From contig JAWKTX010000005.1 of the NCBI GenBank assembly GCA_041398825.1, forward strand, positions 1 to 64,000: a stretch of DNA of 64,000 nucleotides, given 5' to 3'. The notes under the pieces were generated by a model. That model saw only the letters and a list, made by a program, of their open reading frames with translations. It was not told the DNA's origin and did no database searches. Positions within the stretch are counted from its first letter, which is position 1; every line of letters begins with the position of its first letter. This document shows positions 19,088 through 28,792 of the stretch, piece by piece. Made by a program: the position numbers and the translations under genes. This stretch comes from Planctomycetaceae bacterium. Lineage in GTDB: Bacteria; Planctomycetota; Planctomycetia; Planctomycetales; Planctomycetaceae.

Positions 19088-19259
19088 GTGTCCAGTCCCG
19101 GCAAAGTGAACCTGAACCAATACGATACTGCAGGATAACTCACTATATCATGAGATCAAATTGCACGGACTGCCCCTCGGCCCGGACAATCAACAGATAA
19201 TTCGTAACACCCTTCAGAAAAACAACTTAGGGCTGTTTTTCGAGTTAACGGCGAGCGAT

Positions 19260-19274
19260 TGGCACACGGTATGC
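19260..19274 (+). promoter_or_regulatory. Sigma-54 (-24/-12) promoter of rtcB
   Basis: TGGCAC-acggt-aTGC matches the consensus TGGCACG-N4-TTGC with exact spacing: GG at 19261-19262 and GC at 19273-19274. The expected transcript start is near 19286, about 60 nt before the rtcB start. With an adjacent divergent RtcR activator this is the expected control. RtcR sites should lie upstream (about 19130-19240), but I could not define them. Confidence 0.85.
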
Positions 19275-19345
19275 CTTAAACAGCTTTTGTTCAAACCACT
19301 GTTGTCTGTCGGAGCGGTTATGGGTTCCGGCTCAGAAGGAAATGA

Positions 19346-20845
19346 GTGATCAAAATGGTTCACGAAATCATCAGCACAGGTGAAGCCACTGCAATTCTGC
19401 CCACCGAAAGGTCTTCAACCAAGCCGATCACGGTGATCGGAACGGAAGCGATTCGTTCGACGTTTGATGACGGTTGCCTGCGTCAGGCCGTCAATTCACG
19501 CATGGCTCCGGGAGTCACAGACCTGGTGCTGAACCCCGATGCACATTGCGGTTACGGAGCGCCTGTGGGATGTGTGATGGTATCGCCAACACACATTTAT
19601 CCTGGGCCCGTTGGCGTGGACATCAAGTGTTCAATGAGCCTGCTTCAGCTGGATTTACCGGCGGATCAGATCGTTGATCGACCGACACGCCGAGCCATTA
19701 TCAACGCGATCTGCGAACGAACACCGACGGGCGCGGGACGAGGACAGCGCCATGCCAGGAAATCCCGACCCGTCGGTTCAATGCTTGGCCAGCAGGTCAT
19801 GATCGAGGGCGCATCGGAAGACGTCTGCCATCAACTGGGAATCCCTCCGGAGTGGGCACAACGCTGCGAAGATGCCTGGCACAAGGGGCACGACAACACG
19901 CGCGATGCGTTAGCCGTTCGATTGGAACAGCATCTGAAGGATGGCTACTTTCGCAACAAGTTTGAAGGAAAGATGGCGCAACTTGGATCGTACGGAGGAG
20001 GAAATCACTTCGGTGAATGTGAGGTTGTCCATGTTGAAGATAATGATCGCGCGAAGGCTACGGCTGAGGTGTTTGGCCTGAAGGATCAGCATGTGGCTTT
20101 CCTGTCGCACTGCGGGTCTCGTGGCATCGGACACAACCTCGCATCCGGCCAGTTCAAGTCTCTGCAAAGAATGTTCGAACGCTGGGACATTCCACTGCCG
20201 GGGAATGATCGCGAGTTGGTTTATGCGCCTCTTGGAACCGCTGAAGCCAATGCCTATCTGGACGATATGGCCCTGGGTGCAAACTTTGCGACGGTCAATC
20301 ATCTGCTGATCAATGCACTGGTTCTGGAGGCATTTCAGGAAGTGATTCCTGGGGTTTCCGGGCACCTGGTCTATTTTATCAGCCACAATATTGCTCGACA
20401 GGAAGTCGTTAACAATCAGCTGTCGTGGGTGCATCGCAAGGGTGCAACACGGGCTTTTCCAGCCGGTCATCATGCATTGAAGGGGACGATTTACGAATCT
20501 ACCGGGCATCCAATACTTTTGCCAGGTAATCCTCAGGCTGGATCGGCGGTGATGGTGGCGGATGAAGGAGCAGCCATCAGTTGCTACAGCGTCAACCACG
20601 GTGCTGGTCGAGCCCTTGGGCGAAAGCGGGCAATCCGGGAGCTGGATCAGAAGTCGATCGATCAGTCATTTGACGATCTTGATATTCTGACCAACTGTCG
20701 CACGTACCCCAAAGACGAAGCGCCGGCCGCCTACAAGGACTTTAACGAAGTCCTGCACTCGGTGAAGGCGGCAGGTCTTGCGACCGAGATCGCACGACTG
20801 AAGGCTCGCTTTGTGATCAAGGATGGTGATGCTGCAGATGATTAG
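19346..20845 (+). CDS. rtcB: RtcB 3'-phosphate RNA ligase
   Basis: A 499-residue GTP- and Mn-dependent ligase that joins RNA ends bearing 2',3'-cyclic phosphate or 3'-phosphate to 5'-OH ends. All signature parts are present: the metal Cys in DIKC (C95), GGGNHFGE (218-225), HCGSRG (255-260), HRKGATRAFP (363-372) and the nucleotidylated His in NHGAGR (H418), plus the C-terminal VIKD. GTG at 19346 is chosen because AGGA lies 5 nt upstream; the next in-frame ATG is 19355. No rtcA cyclase or archease gene follows. It is in a sigma-54-controlled unit facing rtcR. Confidence 0.95.
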   Translation: MIKMVHEIISTGEATAILPTERSSTKPITVIGTEAIRSTFDDGCLRQAVNSRMAPGVTDLVLNPDAHCGYGAPVGCVMVSPTHIYPGPVGVDIKCSMSLLQLDLPADQIVDRPTRRAIINAICERTPTGAGRGQRHARKSRPVGSMLGQQVMIEGASEDVCHQLGIPPEWAQRCEDAWHKGHDNTRDALAVRLEQHLKDGYFRNKFEGKMAQLGSYGGGNHFGECEVVHVEDNDRAKATAEVFGLKDQHVAFLSHCGSRGIGHNLASGQFKSLQRMFERWDIPLPGNDRELVYAPLGTAEANAYLDDMALGANFATVNHLLINALVLEAFQEVIPGVSGHLVYFISHNIARQEVVNNQLSWVHRKGATRAFPAGHHALKGTIYESTGHPILLPGNPQAGSAVMVADEGAAISCYSVNHGAGRALGRKRAIRELDQKSIDQSFDDLDILTNCRTYPKDEAPAAYKDFNEVLHSVKAAGLATEIARLKARFVIKDGDAADD

Positions 20846-20876
20846 ACCGAGAGTCAATTGGCTCCTTTCGGAGATT

Positions 20877-20947
20877 AATTGCGGCCCGGTCCATGCCCCG
20901 TGCTCCTGCATGTCTGTCGCAGGACTCAGCATGATCAGGCCGCAATT
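20877..20947. repeat. 10-bp inverted repeat with nested hairpin
   Basis: AATTGCGGCC (20877-20886) and GGCCGCAATT (20938-20947) are perfect complements separated by 51 nt. Between them TCCTGC and GCAGGA form an inner hairpin. No T tract follows, so it is not a plain intrinsic terminator. Confidence 0.6.
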
Positions 20948-21082
20948 CACTTCGTGCCCTGCGCTCTTTGGAATGCTCGACCGACGATGTTTCACACGAT
21001 CCGGCTGCCGTCGTCATCCGCTCGGTGTCCTGTCGTAGCCTGCGCGTCAGGTGAACACGGCAATCTGCGCAAAGAATTCTAT

Positions 21083-21143
21083 TGCCATCAAGAATGCAGG
21101 TCGCCCGGGAAACACTCAACCTGAGTGTTGCATGACAATGGCA
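21083..21143. repeat. Compound stem-loop
   Basis: TGCCAT (21083-21088) pairs with ATGGCA (21138-21143), ATGCA (21094-21098) with TGCAT (21129-21133), and AACACTCA (21111-21118) with TGAGTGTT (21122-21129) round a 3-nt loop; the last base is shared by two stems. Function unknown. Confidence 0.5.
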
Positions 21144-21312
21144 GGAATCGCCGTTGTGAGTCTGTCCAGGTGTTTTAATCTGCGATGTTGGCTCGAACGC
21201 CAGCCTTCGGAAAAGTGTCGCATGGCACCTAAGGTCGATGCCAGTGTGTGGAGCGGACGATTTCTTGCGAATCTGCCGCAAGGCATACAGTTGACTTCAG
21301 GGATACGCAGAC

Positions 21313-24300
21313 ATGCCGGCGAACTTGATCATGGCACGATTCAGCACACTGGCACGATTCACTGCCATTGCGGTCGCCTTGCTTCCATCAGGCCATGCTC
21401 TGGCAGATGAATGCCGCTGGGGAGACGCGCCGTTATCGCTTTCGGCAGAACAGCTGGTGGAACAGGCCGACAGTGTGCCCCTGATCGGGACTCACGATGT
21501 CGAGTACCTGCTGGAAGAGTCTGTCATTCAGATCGAAGCCCACGGTCGGACGATTCAGACGCTGCGAAGCATCTACCGAATTCTGACGGATGTGGGTGTT
21601 GAGGAATACAGCACCGTCGAATCAGAGTGGTCGCCGTGGCATCAGAACCGACCACTGATGAAGGCGAGGGTCATCAACAGCAAAGACGATGAAGTCTGGC
21701 TCACAGAACGCGAAGTGTTCGAAGGCCCGGTCCAGCACGAAGACAACGTTTTCAGTGATCGTCGACGGCTGATCGCGCCTTTGCCTGCCGTCAGAAAAGG
21801 TTCGCTGGTGGAAACGATGCAGCGAATTGAGGACACACAGTGTTCATTTGAAGCCGGGACTGCTCGGTACCACCTCTTCAATCGAATCATCCCCTGCCAT
21901 CAGGTTCGCCTGGTACTTGATCTGGACAACTCGTTGCCGTTTCACCAGAAGCAGCATGGACGAGGTCTGAAGTTCAGAAGATCGAGCATCGGACAACGTA
22001 CCATTCTTTCGTGGGAAACATCTGTGCCGCTGGGATTAGAAGAATTTGAATTCCCGGCCCCTTCCGACTCGCTGCAGGGAACACAAGTGGCCTATTCCAC
22101 AGCTCGGTCATGGAGCGATGTCGTCGGCTGCTATTCAAAACTGATCGAATCGAAACTGACAGCTCCGGAACTGCAGCAGCAGGTCGAAGAGATCATCGGA
22201 GAGGAAACCGGGCAGGAAGCCAAAGTCCGCAGACTGACTCAATTCATCCAGCAGCGAGTCCGTTACACGGGGCTCGTTTTTGGTGATGGAACCATCGTCC
22301 CGACACATCCGACGGAAACACTGCGTCGTCGCTACGGCGATTGCAAGGATCAGTCCGCGCTGCTGATTGCCATGCTGCATTGCGCGGGCATTGAAGCGCA
22401 CCCTGTGCTCATCCGAAGCTCGCTGGGCCGGGACGTGACACCTGGATTGCCGGGCCTTGGCCTGTTCAATCACATGATTGTTCAAGTGGATAGCAAATTG
22501 AACATGCTGGTGGACCCTGTCGCAGTTGACGTCGACTTCGGCGAACTGCCGGTGACGGACCAGAACAGACTGTGCCTGATTATCCGGGACGGAGAATCGG
22601 AACTGACTCGATCACCGGTTTCAAGACCGGAGACAAATTCCATCAACCGTGTTCGTGAATTCACAATCGTTTCTGAGTCGGACGTTCGACTGGTCGAGAC
22701 GACAACCTACCGTGGAGCAAAGGCCACGGAACTGAGACAGATGGTCCTGGTAAATGGTGAACGTGACTTCACAAACCTGGTACGTGATCGAGCGACCGAC
22801 CGGCTGCGTGCACGTGTTCTCGACGTTCAGCTGAGTTCGGTCAACGATCAACCCAATCTGCCACAGATTGTGATTGCAACAAGTGCGACGGAATTCCTGC
22901 GGAGAGATGAAAATGTCTATTCTTTGTTACTGGACCCGACCTCTGTCTTAATGGGATTACCGGACGAAATGCTGGACACACGGCCCTGCATGACAGAGGC
23001 CGAGCATGACGAATATCGTCTCGACTGCGATACAGACCGATCACGACAGCTCCTGGAAGTGAGGCAATTGCCGAGATCCCTGAATTTCCCGATTCACACG
23101 CCGCAGTTAATTCAACTCACAAATCGGATTCACTGGCCAGCGGGCATCGAATCTCTTCAGCTTCCGAAGCCCACACACGTCGCAATTGGCAGGGGTTATT
23201 ACTCGGCTGTTTTCCGGGTGGAATCGGATCAGACACTTGTAGCTGAGTTCACGTTATCCACCGGCAACAGAGATCTGACACCGCTCGAACTGCGGCAGTG
23301 GCAGCAGCACTTCGCGTCGCTTGGGCTCACAGGTGACGCTGCCCAGTGGCACGTTGTCGTGCAGGCCACCAATTCTGATGAACTGGACATTGAGCGCGGC
23401 CGCTTTGTGGAAGGATTTCAGCAACTTCGCCGCAATCTGAATCAACAGCCGCGAAACCCGATCCACCGCATGCGTCTGGCGGAAGCCTACGCCGAAGCAG
23501 GCTTTACAGAAATCGCTCGACAGATGGCAGCACAGACCGTTCAGCAGTTCCCAAATCATGTTGAAGCCCATCTGTCTGCTGCCACTGTCATCCGAAAATG
23601 CGCCTCCGAAAGTCACCCCCTGTCGCTCAGCGATCGTGAACAGGTGATCTTTCATATGCGTCAGGCCGTCCGTCTTGATCCGAGAAATCCGGAACACCGA
23701 GTGACTCTGGCGTTGTTGTTATACGTCAATCCAAAGGGAATGCTCAGCGACCGAAACACGCTGCTTGAGTGTGTTCGTTTGCTGCGGTCAGTGGAGGGCG
23801 TACTTCTGGAAAACGGCCACGGGCTGGTTATGGAATGTCTTTATTTTGCCGGCGAATATGAACAGGTCTGCCGCTACCATGACCAACACCCGCTGGACGG
23901 CCGATTTGTGTATTACAAGGCCGCGTCAATCGCAGCTCTGCAGGGAGCAAACCAGGCCCTCGCACTCATCAGGAGTGAAGTCCCGGTCGCCGATCAGATC
24001 GATATGACTGCTCAGGTTCTGCTGTACCTCAGAATGTCTCGACAATATGACGAAGCCGTCGAATTTCTCCAATCCCTGGAACGATCCCCACTGAACCACG
24101 GAGAATCGATGGGAGACATTATCGCTGCCGTCAGACAGTTTCAACGCTATCAAACCGTACTGGAACCAGCGAATGAGCCCATTGGAATCGTGCAGCGACT
24201 GATCATCAATATTCTCGTCGATCAGGAGAAGTGTGGTCCGAATGCAGAACTTCTTCACCACGCAGATCAGCGTCTGGCGGCCATCGCCAAACAATCCATT

Positions 24301-25500
24301 CCACTGATCGACTCTGCTCGCAGGCCACATCAGGTCCGAGCGACGGGCCATACGGCCGATCTGATTTCGACGCTTCGCTTCACCCGCACCGGTAGCCTCG
24401 AATCCGGATACTGCGTTTCGACGGCGCATGGTCAACTGAAGTTTCTGCTGGCAAGAATCGATGGTCGCCTGAAAGTTCTGGCCTCAGTAAAACAGACCCA
24501 GGAACTGGGTGAAGATGCACTTCAGCTGTTGTCCCATGGACAACTCGCCGAGGCGCGCGCATGTATCAACGGGGCCTTTGAAACGCTTCAGGATTCCGCG
24601 GGAGCCACCGTCCCCTACGCAGGCGAACCGCTGACAAAAATCTGGGGCGTGGGTGATGTGCAAAATGCGGACGCAGAACGCGTTCGATATGCTGCCGTGA
24701 CACTGGCGCTGCCACAGAAGACATCAGATGGACTGACGATACTGCTGAGCATGCGACCGCGAGTCCCGGTGGAAGAGCAAGTGCAGATTGATCGCACAAT
24801 TGTGAAATGGGCCCGTCAGCATCACCAGTGGAAAGATGCGATTGCGGCCGCAGAGCGACTCACCGCGACAGAAGACGGTCACACTGTCTATGGGCAAGCC
24901 CTGGCTGAACTCCTGATTGCGGACAAACAATATGGGGCAGCTCGCGAGTGGATCGCAAAGGAACGACAGGCGATGCCCGATTCGATCACTCTCCTGCGAT
25001 TACTGGCTAAGCTTGCGGCGGCCGAAGGTAACGTCGCGGAAGCCTTATCCGTGTACCAGCAGATCTGCAGATCACGTGATGCGATCAGCCTGGATTACTG
25101 CGACGCGGTATGGACTGCTGTCTCGGGTGGTACCATTGATGCCGCTGCCATATCCAATGCGAAAGCAGCAGCAGATCTCGACTTCTTCGATAACTCAGAT
25201 GGGCAACAAGTTCTGGCATTTGTCTATGCAGAAACCGGCAGAATCAATGAGGCCCTGAATCTGCTGAGGCGTTGTGAACAAATGCAGACGGAAAAACCCT
25301 CCAGGGGCGACCTGGATTACGTTCGTGGCCGGATCGCAGAAATGATGGGTATGACGGATGTCGCCAATTACTACTACGATCGAGTGCTGGCGGCCGAAAA
25401 AGATCCCGCCAAAGGGACTCCTGCCTATCTGGCGCGGCAACGGCGTGGAAAAATCAGAACGGTTTCTCAACCCGGCGCGTTGGTCAATCCTCGCCGCTAA
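21313..25500 (+). CDS. Exported DUF3857/transglutaminase-like protein with TPR repeats
   Basis: A 1395-residue protein. A signal peptide (about 8-31, ending HALADE) leads to a beta-rich DUF3857-type domain (about 50-270). A transglutaminase-like core follows with a full triad: Cys344 in YGDCKDQ, His387 in FNHMIVQVD and Asp401 in LVDPVAVD. A beta domain comes next, then a long tetratricopeptide-type helical region (about 690-1390) with recurring A-E-A-Y and L-A-L patterns. The family usually binds or cross-links peptides at the cell envelope; no substrate can be named. AGGGA lies 9 nt before the ATG at 21313. Repeat copy 4 begins directly after the stop. Confidence 0.82.
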   Translation: MPANLIMARFSTLARFTAIAVALLPSGHALADECRWGDAPLSLSAEQLVEQADSVPLIGTHDVEYLLEESVIQIEAHGRTIQTLRSIYRILTDVGVEEYSTVESEWSPWHQNRPLMKARVINSKDDEVWLTEREVFEGPVQHEDNVFSDRRRLIAPLPAVRKGSLVETMQRIEDTQCSFEAGTARYHLFNRIIPCHQVRLVLDLDNSLPFHQKQHGRGLKFRRSSIGQRTILSWETSVPLGLEEFEFPAPSDSLQGTQVAYSTARSWSDVVGCYSKLIESKLTAPELQQQVEEIIGEETGQEAKVRRLTQFIQQRVRYTGLVFGDGTIVPTHPTETLRRRYGDCKDQSALLIAMLHCAGIEAHPVLIRSSLGRDVTPGLPGLGLFNHMIVQVDSKLNMLVDPVAVDVDFGELPVTDQNRLCLIIRDGESELTRSPVSRPETNSINRVREFTIVSESDVRLVETTTYRGAKATELRQMVLVNGERDFTNLVRDRATDRLRARVLDVQLSSVNDQPNLPQIVIATSATEFLRRDENVYSLLLDPTSVLMGLPDEMLDTRPCMTEAEHDEYRLDCDTDRSRQLLEVRQLPRSLNFPIHTPQLIQLTNRIHWPAGIESLQLPKPTHVAIGRGYYSAVFRVESDQTLVAEFTLSTGNRDLTPLELRQWQQHFASLGLTGDAAQWHVVVQATNSDELDIERGRFVEGFQQLRRNLNQQPRNPIHRMRLAEAYAEAGFTEIARQMAAQTVQQFPNHVEAHLSAATVIRKCASESHPLSLSDREQVIFHMRQAVRLDPRNPEHRVTLALLLYVNPKGMLSDRNTLLECVRLLRSVEGVLLENGHGLVMECLYFAGEYEQVCRYHDQHPLDGRFVYYKAASIAALQGANQALALIRSEVPVADQIDMTAQVLLYLRMSRQYDEAVEFLQSLERSPLNHGESMGDIIAAVRQFQRYQTVLEPANEPIGIVQRLIINILVDQEKCGPNAELLHHADQRLAAIAKQSIPLIDSARRPHQVRATGHTADLISTLRFTRTGSLESGYCVSTAHGQLKFLLARIDGRLKVLASVKQTQELGEDALQLLSHGQLAEARACINGAFETLQDSAGATVPYAGEPLTKIWGVGDVQNADAERVRYAAVTLALPQKTSDGLTILLSMRPRVPVEEQVQIDRTIVKWARQHHQWKDAIAAAERLTATEDGHTVYGQALAELLIADKQYGAAREWIAKERQAMPDSITLLRLLAKLAAAEGNVAEALSVYQQICRSRDAISLDYCDAVWTAVSGGTIDAAAISNAKAAADLDFFDNSDGQQVLAFVYAETGRINEALNLLRRCEQMQTEKPSRGDLDYVRGRIAEMMGMTDVANYYYDRVLAAEKDPAKGTPAYLARQRRGKIRTVSQPGALVNPRR

Positions 25501-25597
25501 CAGCCTGTTGAAAACGGGACTGGCTCGGCCAAGGGACGTTAAAACACAATGGTTTCCAGTCGTCCTGCGTGCCTGTCCAGGTTTTTGAACGGACAGC
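25501..25597 (-). repeat. Dispersed ~98-bp inverted-repeat element, copy 4 (reverse)
   Basis: Starts CAGCCTGTTGAAAACGGGAC immediately after the TAA of the preceding gene, and runs through GGTTTCCAGTCGTCC to GAACGGACAGC. Orientation is opposite to copies 1-3. Confidence 0.87.
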
Positions 25598-25817
25598 GAA
25601 CCCCGGAAAAAGGCCATCCAACGACGCAACAACGGTTTAGAACCCGGGGGACTTCGACGGAGAATTCAAACATTTCAGACAAAATCGGGATGTTTGAGAA
25701 TCTGGTTGTCGGTTTGGGATTCCAATCCGTAAAATACGGCCCGCGATGCGCTGAGGCGGATGGAAGCCTCTGCTTCGCCCGTCGTGGTGTGAAGATCTAC
25801 CCGGGAGCTTGCTTGTC
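25501..25817. other. Intergenic stretch with repeat 4
   Basis: After the repeat, about 220 bp hold no gene I can support. The promoter of the coiled-coil membrane protein gene probably lies here; no clear boxes seen. Confidence 0.45.
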
Positions 25818-27491
25818 ATGACAGTGCCGCAAACCAATTCGACATCAGCGAAGGCCATGCAGTTGTTGCGACAGGTACAGGGGCGATTGAAAGCGGCTGC
25901 ATTCGGCCGTGCATTCTTTATGTCCAGCCTGGTTGCCATTTCCGTCGCGGCGACCGCAGTCATCCTGGTTCGACTCGCGGGGCTGCTGCCCCCTTCTGAA
26001 CAGCGGATGCAGTGGCTGTTTGCCGTTCCGGCGATGGCGTTCCTGCTGTCTGCCGTTTTCCATCGCCGTGTTGAACAGGCTCAGGCGGCCCGCCGGATAG
26101 ACGAACACGCTCGCACCAACGACCTGTTCCTGACGCTATCCACGCTGCAATCGTCTGCGGGTGAGTATCAGCCGCTGGTAGCTCAGGCAGCAGAAACATC
26201 AGCCGAACGGATCCGCGCAGCGGAAGTCGTTCCGTTTCGTTTTGAAAAGCAGTTTGGCACGATCCTTTCCGCATCTGCGGCGCTGGCATTGATGGTTTGG
26301 CTGCTTCCACAACTGGATCCATTCGGCAAGGTTGAAGCGGCGGTCAAAGTCGAGGAACAAAAGAAACAGGTCGAAACGATCCGCAAGGCCGCAAGAACTC
26401 GGCAGGAACAACTGCTAAAGGAGCTGCTTGCCGGCAAGGAACGATCAGAGGAAATCGACAAGAATATTGAAGGCCTGAAAAATGCCCTTCGAGCAATGAA
26501 GCCGAAGGATCAAAAATCGAATTCAAAAGTCCTGCAGTCGAATCGTTCGGAGTTCAATGAACAGTGGAAAATGGTTTCGTCCGAAGGACTGCGCAAGATG
26601 CTGAGCGAGCAGGCCCTGAGTCAGCAGTTCGGCGGAGAACGTGCTCAGAAGATGAATGACTGGCTGAAGGAACTTCAGCAGGGCAAGACGGATTCACTTC
26701 AAAAAGAACTGGAAAAGGCCCAGGACACCATGGAAGCGATGATGGAGGCGAAGACTCCTGAGCAAAAGAAAGAACTTGCTCAGAAGCTGCGCCGCCAGCT
26801 CCAGGATCTCAAGAAATTCTCTTCCGAAAAGGCCAGCTCCAGCGAACTGGCAAACGCTCTGGACAAGGCATTGAAGTCGCTCGAAGCCGCCGCGAATCAG
26901 GAGAAAAAAGGGGACGGTGAATCCAGTGATGAAATGTCAAAGGAGGCGATGGAAGCCCTGAAAGAGTCCCTGAATCTTTCAAAGCAGGAACTGCAGGAGC
27001 TCGCGAGGTCTGCGGAGGACATGAAGAAACTGGAAGAAGCATTGAAGACTTTGCAACAGGCCGAAAAACTGAACCAGAATGGGCAGTTGGACGGTGAAGA
27101 ATGCGAAGGTTGCAACTCCCTTTCCGAGTACGCTGAGATGTACAAGAAGATGATGGCGGAAATGGGCGAGCCCGGTGAAGGAATGGGCAATCGTGGATTC
27201 GGCAAAGGCGGAGAAGCCCCCGAAGACGACAGCGATCCTGAAGGATATAAAGACGAAAAGTCGAAGACTCAGATTCAGGCCGGTAAGGTACTGCTGTCCA
27301 TCAAAACAAAGGAGTACGCTTCTGAGAAGGACTTTGATCCCAACGAGTTGCGTCAGTACAAAGAGAGTGTCAGTAATATCAAATCCGGTGTGCAGGCTGC
27401 CATTGAATCTGAACAGGTTCCTCCCGGATACGTGGATGGCATTAAAGGATACTTTGATAAACTGGATTCACCCGCTTCCAAAGCAGAATGA
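25818..27491 (+). CDS. Membrane protein with long coiled-coil region
   Basis: A 557-residue protein with three hydrophobic segments near the N-terminus (about residues 34-54, 62-85 and 145-165). They are followed by a very charged, Lys/Glu/Gln-rich helical region (about 175-430) that should form a coiled coil, then an acidic Gly-rich stretch (GEPGEGMGNRGFGKGGEAPEDD) and a C-terminal helical part. It resembles the large DUF4175-type membrane proteins of Planctomycetes, but I cannot confirm the family. I choose the ATG at 25818 because GGGAG lies 10 nt upstream; the TTG at 25809 would leave 1 nt. Function unknown. Confidence 0.75.
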   Translation: MTVPQTNSTSAKAMQLLRQVQGRLKAAAFGRAFFMSSLVAISVAATAVILVRLAGLLPPSEQRMQWLFAVPAMAFLLSAVFHRRVEQAQAARRIDEHARTNDLFLTLSTLQSSAGEYQPLVAQAAETSAERIRAAEVVPFRFEKQFGTILSASAALALMVWLLPQLDPFGKVEAAVKVEEQKKQVETIRKAARTRQEQLLKELLAGKERSEEIDKNIEGLKNALRAMKPKDQKSNSKVLQSNRSEFNEQWKMVSSEGLRKMLSEQALSQQFGGERAQKMNDWLKELQQGKTDSLQKELEKAQDTMEAMMEAKTPEQKKELAQKLRRQLQDLKKFSSEKASSSELANALDKALKSLEAAANQEKKGDGESSDEMSKEAMEALKESLNLSKQELQELARSAEDMKKLEEALKTLQQAEKLNQNGQLDGEECEGCNSLSEYAEMYKKMMAEMGEPGEGMGNRGFGKGGEAPEDDSDPEGYKDEKSKTQIQAGKVLLSIKTKEYASEKDFDPNELRQYKESVSNIKSGVQAAIESEQVPPGYVDGIKGYFDKLDSPASKAE

Positions 27492-27661
27492 AGCTTCATC
27501 TCGCGGATCACACGATCGCTCCCTACACGGTCAATACTCCCCGCGTTCGCCCGACCACATCCCTCTTCCCAGTGACCACTCCCTCTGCCAGGCAAGGCCC
27601 TTTCGCTTCGCAGTGAATACACCTCAGGGAAATTTGTGCAAAGGGATTAGAAACGGCTCTC

Positions 27662-28792
27662 GTGACATCGGTATCTGCTGATCCTTCCTCGAAGAGACTG
27701 AGCTTCGTCGTACTGTCTGTGTTGGTTCTTGCGGCTTTGATTCCCGTGCTGCTTCGCAGACCAGCATCAGAAAACAGGGTCGTCGTTTACTGCTCGCATG
27801 ATTCGATTTTTGCCGATGCTGTGATCAGACGTTTCGAAGATCGAACAGGAATCGAGGTGGATGTTCGATACGATGAAGAGGCCAATAAGTCGCTGGGACT
27901 GACAAATCTCCTGATTGCTGAAAGGGATAATCCGCGTTGCGATGTGTTCTGGAATAACCAGACGCTGGGCACAATTCGGCTGAAGGAACACGGAGTGCTG
28001 GCCTCCTACAGTGGACCAGGCTACGCGCGAATCCCGGCCGCTTTCAAGGATCCCGATGGACTCTGGGCGGGCTTTGCAGCGCGAATGCGTGTTTACATTA
28101 TCAATAGCAATCGGCTTCCGCTTCCCGCAAACATTGTCGGCAATCACGCTGCGACAGAAGCCTTCGATCTGGAAGCAGTCGAATCTCTACTCGATGGCAA
28201 ATCGATCGACAGCGTCGCCATTGCGATTCCGTTGTTTGGTACAACGTTGTCGCATTATTCCGTGCTGGCTGCGGAATGGGGCCTTGATCGGCTCAGGGCC
28301 TGGCATCAATCCCTGCATGATCGCGGAATCCGCGAGGCGCGGGGCAATGGAGGCGTAAAGGATCTGGTGGCTGAAGGCGCCTGCACGGTTGGCTTTACGG
28401 ACACCGATGATGCCTTCGTTGCTTTGCAGCAGGGAAAACCTGTCCGCATGATTCCTGTCCGCTTACCGTTTTCCGGAGACGCTGCCAAAGACAAACCGGA
28501 CAGACAGCGCCAAACCATCGTCATACCAAACAGCGTGGCACTGATTGCCGGGGCCGGACACCCGCAAAATGCAAAGGCGTTCATCGACTTCCTGCTGTCT
28601 GAGGAGGTTGAACTATTACTCGCAAATTCCACTTCCCGTCAGATTCCGCTGGGGCCTGTTGATGATACAAAACTGTCGGATGAAGTTCGCCGCCTGATGA
28701 ACTGGGCGAAGGATGGAATTCCACTGCAGAATGCTGCCGGTGAGAACCAAAAGGTGCTGAACTGGTTGTCATCGGAGTACACGGTCCAGTGA
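27662..28792 (+). CDS. Iron-type ABC transporter substrate-binding protein
   Basis: A 376-residue periplasmic binding protein of the FbpA/FutA (Fe3+) or related type 2 class. An N-terminal hydrophobic helix (about 14-31) acts as signal or anchor. The first strand reads VVVYCSHDSIFADAVIRRFE, the usual start of this fold. Other landmarks are DVFWNNQTLG, AIPLFGTTLSHYSV and VALIAGAGHPQNAKAFIDFLLSEE. It starts with GTG; no ATG fits. It overlaps the permease gene by 4 nt. The ligand is inferred from the family only. Confidence 0.85.
   Translation: MTSVSADPSSKRLSFVVLSVLVLAALIPVLLRRPASENRVVVYCSHDSIFADAVIRRFEDRTGIEVDVRYDEEANKSLGLTNLLIAERDNPRCDVFWNNQTLGTIRLKEHGVLASYSGPGYARIPAAFKDPDGLWAGFAARMRVYIINSNRLPLPANIVGNHAATEAFDLEAVESLLDGKSIDSVAIAIPLFGTTLSHYSVLAAEWGLDRLRAWHQSLHDRGIREARGNGGVKDLVAEGACTVGFTDTDDAFVALQQGKPVRMIPVRLPFSGDAAKDKPDRQRQTIVIPNSVALIAGAGHPQNAKAFIDFLLSEEVELLLANSTSRQIPLGPVDDTKLSDEVRRLMNWAKDGIPLQNAAGENQKVLNWLSSEYTVQ

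Larger units (their letters stand above)
20846..21312. other. Gene-free, highly structured stretch after rtcB
   Basis: No gene is supported in 467 bp. It contains a perfect 10-bp inverted repeat (20877-20886 with 20938-20947) around a nested 6-bp hairpin, and a second multi-part stem at 21083-21143. These may be the 3' end of the rtcB transcript, a small RNA, or leader structure of the gene at 21313. Confidence 0.5.

Noticed and set aside
20846..21312. Y RNA or tRNA-like RNA downstream of rtcB
   Set aside because: Stems are present, but no Ro gene, no conserved Y RNA stem and no cloverleaf were found, so only a structural note is given.
25195..25632. Leftward frame over repeat 4
   Set aside because: Most of it is antisense to the large TPR gene and the rest is repeat sequence.
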